Below are positions 4,511-5,543 of a DNA stretch of 5,543 nucleotides, piece by piece. Position numbers and translations under genes: made by a program. This DNA is from Paracoccaceae bacterium. GTDB taxonomy: Bacteria; Pseudomonadota; Alphaproteobacteria; Rhodobacterales; Rhodobacteraceae. The stretch spans positions 1 to 5,543 of the forward strand of contig JALSRF010000025.1 of NCBI GenBank assembly GCA_026984895.1, given 5' to 3'. The notes beneath the pieces are model-generated. The model was not told where the DNA came from, made no database searches, and was given only the letters and a program-made list of their open reading frames with translations. The first letter of the stretch is position 1, and every line of letters begins with the position of its first letter.

Positions 4511-5543
4511 ATGTATAAGCTGTTTGAGAATCTCGTGGACCCATTTTCAGTTCACGACGAAGGAACCCCGCCCGCAGGTTTGTGGGACTATTTCAAGGAA
4601 CAGGTGCGCCCCTTCAAGCGCTGGATACCGGTGATGTTCTTGACCGGGCTGTTCGTGGCCCTGTTCGAGGCCGGCATGGTGTTTTACGCCGGCCGGCTGG
4701 TGGACATGCTGAGCGAAACCGACGCGGCAAGTTTCTGGAGCGCGCATGGTGTCGAGATGGTAGTCGTGGCCCTGCTGGTGCTGTTCCTGCGGCCGGCGCT
4801 GATCACGATCAACTCGCTTCTGCTGGAACAGACACTGGTTGGCAACATGCAGGAACGGGTGCGCTGGCGGGCGCACAGGCACATGCTGGGCCAGTCGATG
4901 AACTATTTCCAGAACGACTTTGCCGGGCGGCTTTCCAACCGGGTGATGCAGATGGGTCCGGCGGTGGAAGACAACGTCTACATGATGTTCGATGGGATAT
5001 TTTACGCCGGCACCTATGCGCTGGGGGCGCTGATCGTGGTCAGCGGCATAGACTGGCGTGTGGCCCTGCCGCTGGTGATCTGGCTGCTGGCTTATGGTGC
5101 CTACAACTGGTGGATCGCCAGCCGGGTGGCGGTGGCCTCGGAAAAGCACTCGGACGCGCGCTCGATGGTGACCGGGCGGGTGGTCGATGCCTATGCCAAT
5201 ATCGAAACGGTCAAGCTGTTTGCCTCGGGCGCGGACGAGGAGCGCTATGTACTGTCGGCCATGCGGCGGTTGCGGTTGCGCTGGCAGCGGTTCCTGCGGC
5301 TGATGACCGAGCTTTTGCTGGGGCTGAACCTGATCAACGGCTTTCTGTTCGTGGCGGTGAACGGTGTGGCGATTGCCCTGTGGACGCGCGGGGAGGCCAG
5401 CATCGGCGAGGTCGCAGCCGTGACCGCACTGACGCTGCGGCTTTCGGCGATGAGCGGCTGGATCATGTGGGTGACGATCCGCCTGTTCGAAAACGCCGGC
5501 ACCATCCGCGAGGGGCTGCGCTCGGTCGCGGTGGCGCATGACG
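4511..5543 (+). CDS. ABC exporter, membrane-domain half, 3'-truncated
   Basis: The frame starting MYKLFENLVDPFSVHDEG is open to the window end: 344 full codons with no stop. After a soluble amphipathic N-terminus of about 37 residues it has the six-helix pattern of a type I ABC exporter. Hydrophobic segments fall near 38-60, 83-100, 163-180, 183-200, 268-291 and 303-325. The stretch MNYFQNDFAGRLSNRVMQMGPAVED, read here as about residues 131-155, fits the first intracellular loop of MsbA/multidrug-type exporters. DAYANIETVKLFASGADEE (around 226-244) fits the second coupling-helix region. In this family the membrane half is usually followed in the same chain by a nucleotide-binding domain (Walker A, LSGGQ, Walker B), expected just past the window. 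The protein would work as a dimer in the inner membrane, exporting lipids or drugs; the substrate cannot be inferred. It is separated from cca by 264 bases. Confidence 0.9.
   Translation, partial: MYKLFENLVDPFSVHDEGTPPAGLWDYFKEQVRPFKRWIPVMFLTGLFVALFEAGMVFYAGRLVDMLSETDAASFWSAHGVEMVVVALLVLFLRPALITINSLLLEQTLVGNMQERVRWRAHRHMLGQSMNYFQNDFAGRLSNRVMQMGPAVEDNVYMMFDGIFYAGTYALGALIVVSGIDWRVALPLVIWLLAYGAYNWWIASRVAVASEKHSDARSMVTGRVVDAYANIETVKLFASGADEERYVLSAMRRLRLRWQRFLRLMTELLLGLNLINGFLFVAVNGVAIALWTRGEASIGEVAAVTALTLRLSAMSGWIMWVTIRLFENAGTIREGLRSVAVAHD

Noticed and set aside
4495..4519. TTGACA (4495-4500) and TATAAG (4514-4519) as a promoter
   Set aside because: The spacing is only 13 bases and the -10 would lie inside the exporter coding sequence.
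4547..5539. 330-codon minus-strand frame and a 319-codon plus-strand frame (4582-5541) over the exporter
   Set aside because: Both are His/Gln/Arg- or Gly/Ala-rich shadow frames. The frame from ATG 4511 is open to the end, has a ribosome site and encodes the exporter helices.

Overview
The window is about 65% GC, gene-dense, and looks like the chromosome of an alphaproteobacterium, most likely Rhodobacterales (Rhodobacteraceae/Roseobacter group). This is an inference from GC content, the style of the proteins, and the hsp33 / CoA-type Nudix / CCA-transferase gene order. No rRNA or tRNA is present to confirm it. There is no integrase, insertion sequence, CRISPR array or phage gene.

Layout. 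(1) Bases 2-856, +: the 3' part of a SpoIIE/PP2C-type protein phosphatase. Its upstream end is outside the window; it opens with a coiled-coil linker of the kind that usually follows a receiver domain. (2) Bases 884-1020: a degenerate tandem array of ten 12-15 bp units, tiling most of the convergent gap and running into the end of the next gene. (3) Bases 989-1438, -: a Nudix hydrolase whose start is fixed by a perfect AGGAGG site. (4) Bases 1439-1513: a 75 bp divergent spacer. (5) Bases 1514-3092 and on to 4246, +: a compact run of hslO (Hsp33), a CoA-pyrophosphatase-type Nudix hydrolase and a CCA tRNA nucleotidyltransferase. The genes overlap by 14 and 4 bases, so this is almost certainly one translationally coupled operon. 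(6) Bases 4247-4510: a 264 bp gap with a good promoter candidate and a possible 45-codon ORF. (7) Bases 4511-5543, +: the membrane half of a type I ABC exporter, cut by the window end before its ATPase domain.

Functionally the core is housekeeping and stress care: an oxidation-activated chaperone (Hsp33), two nucleotide-pool-cleaning Nudix enzymes on either side of it, and a tRNA 3'-end maturation or repair enzyme. The phosphatase belongs to a bacterial regulatory family, often acting in partner switching, and the exporter to a lipid/drug export family; neither has an evident link to the core operon.

I found no convincing undescribed multi-gene system. The most unusual items are the tandem array, in which the Nudix stop codon is itself a variant codon of the repeat unit, and the promoter/short-ORF leader before the exporter.
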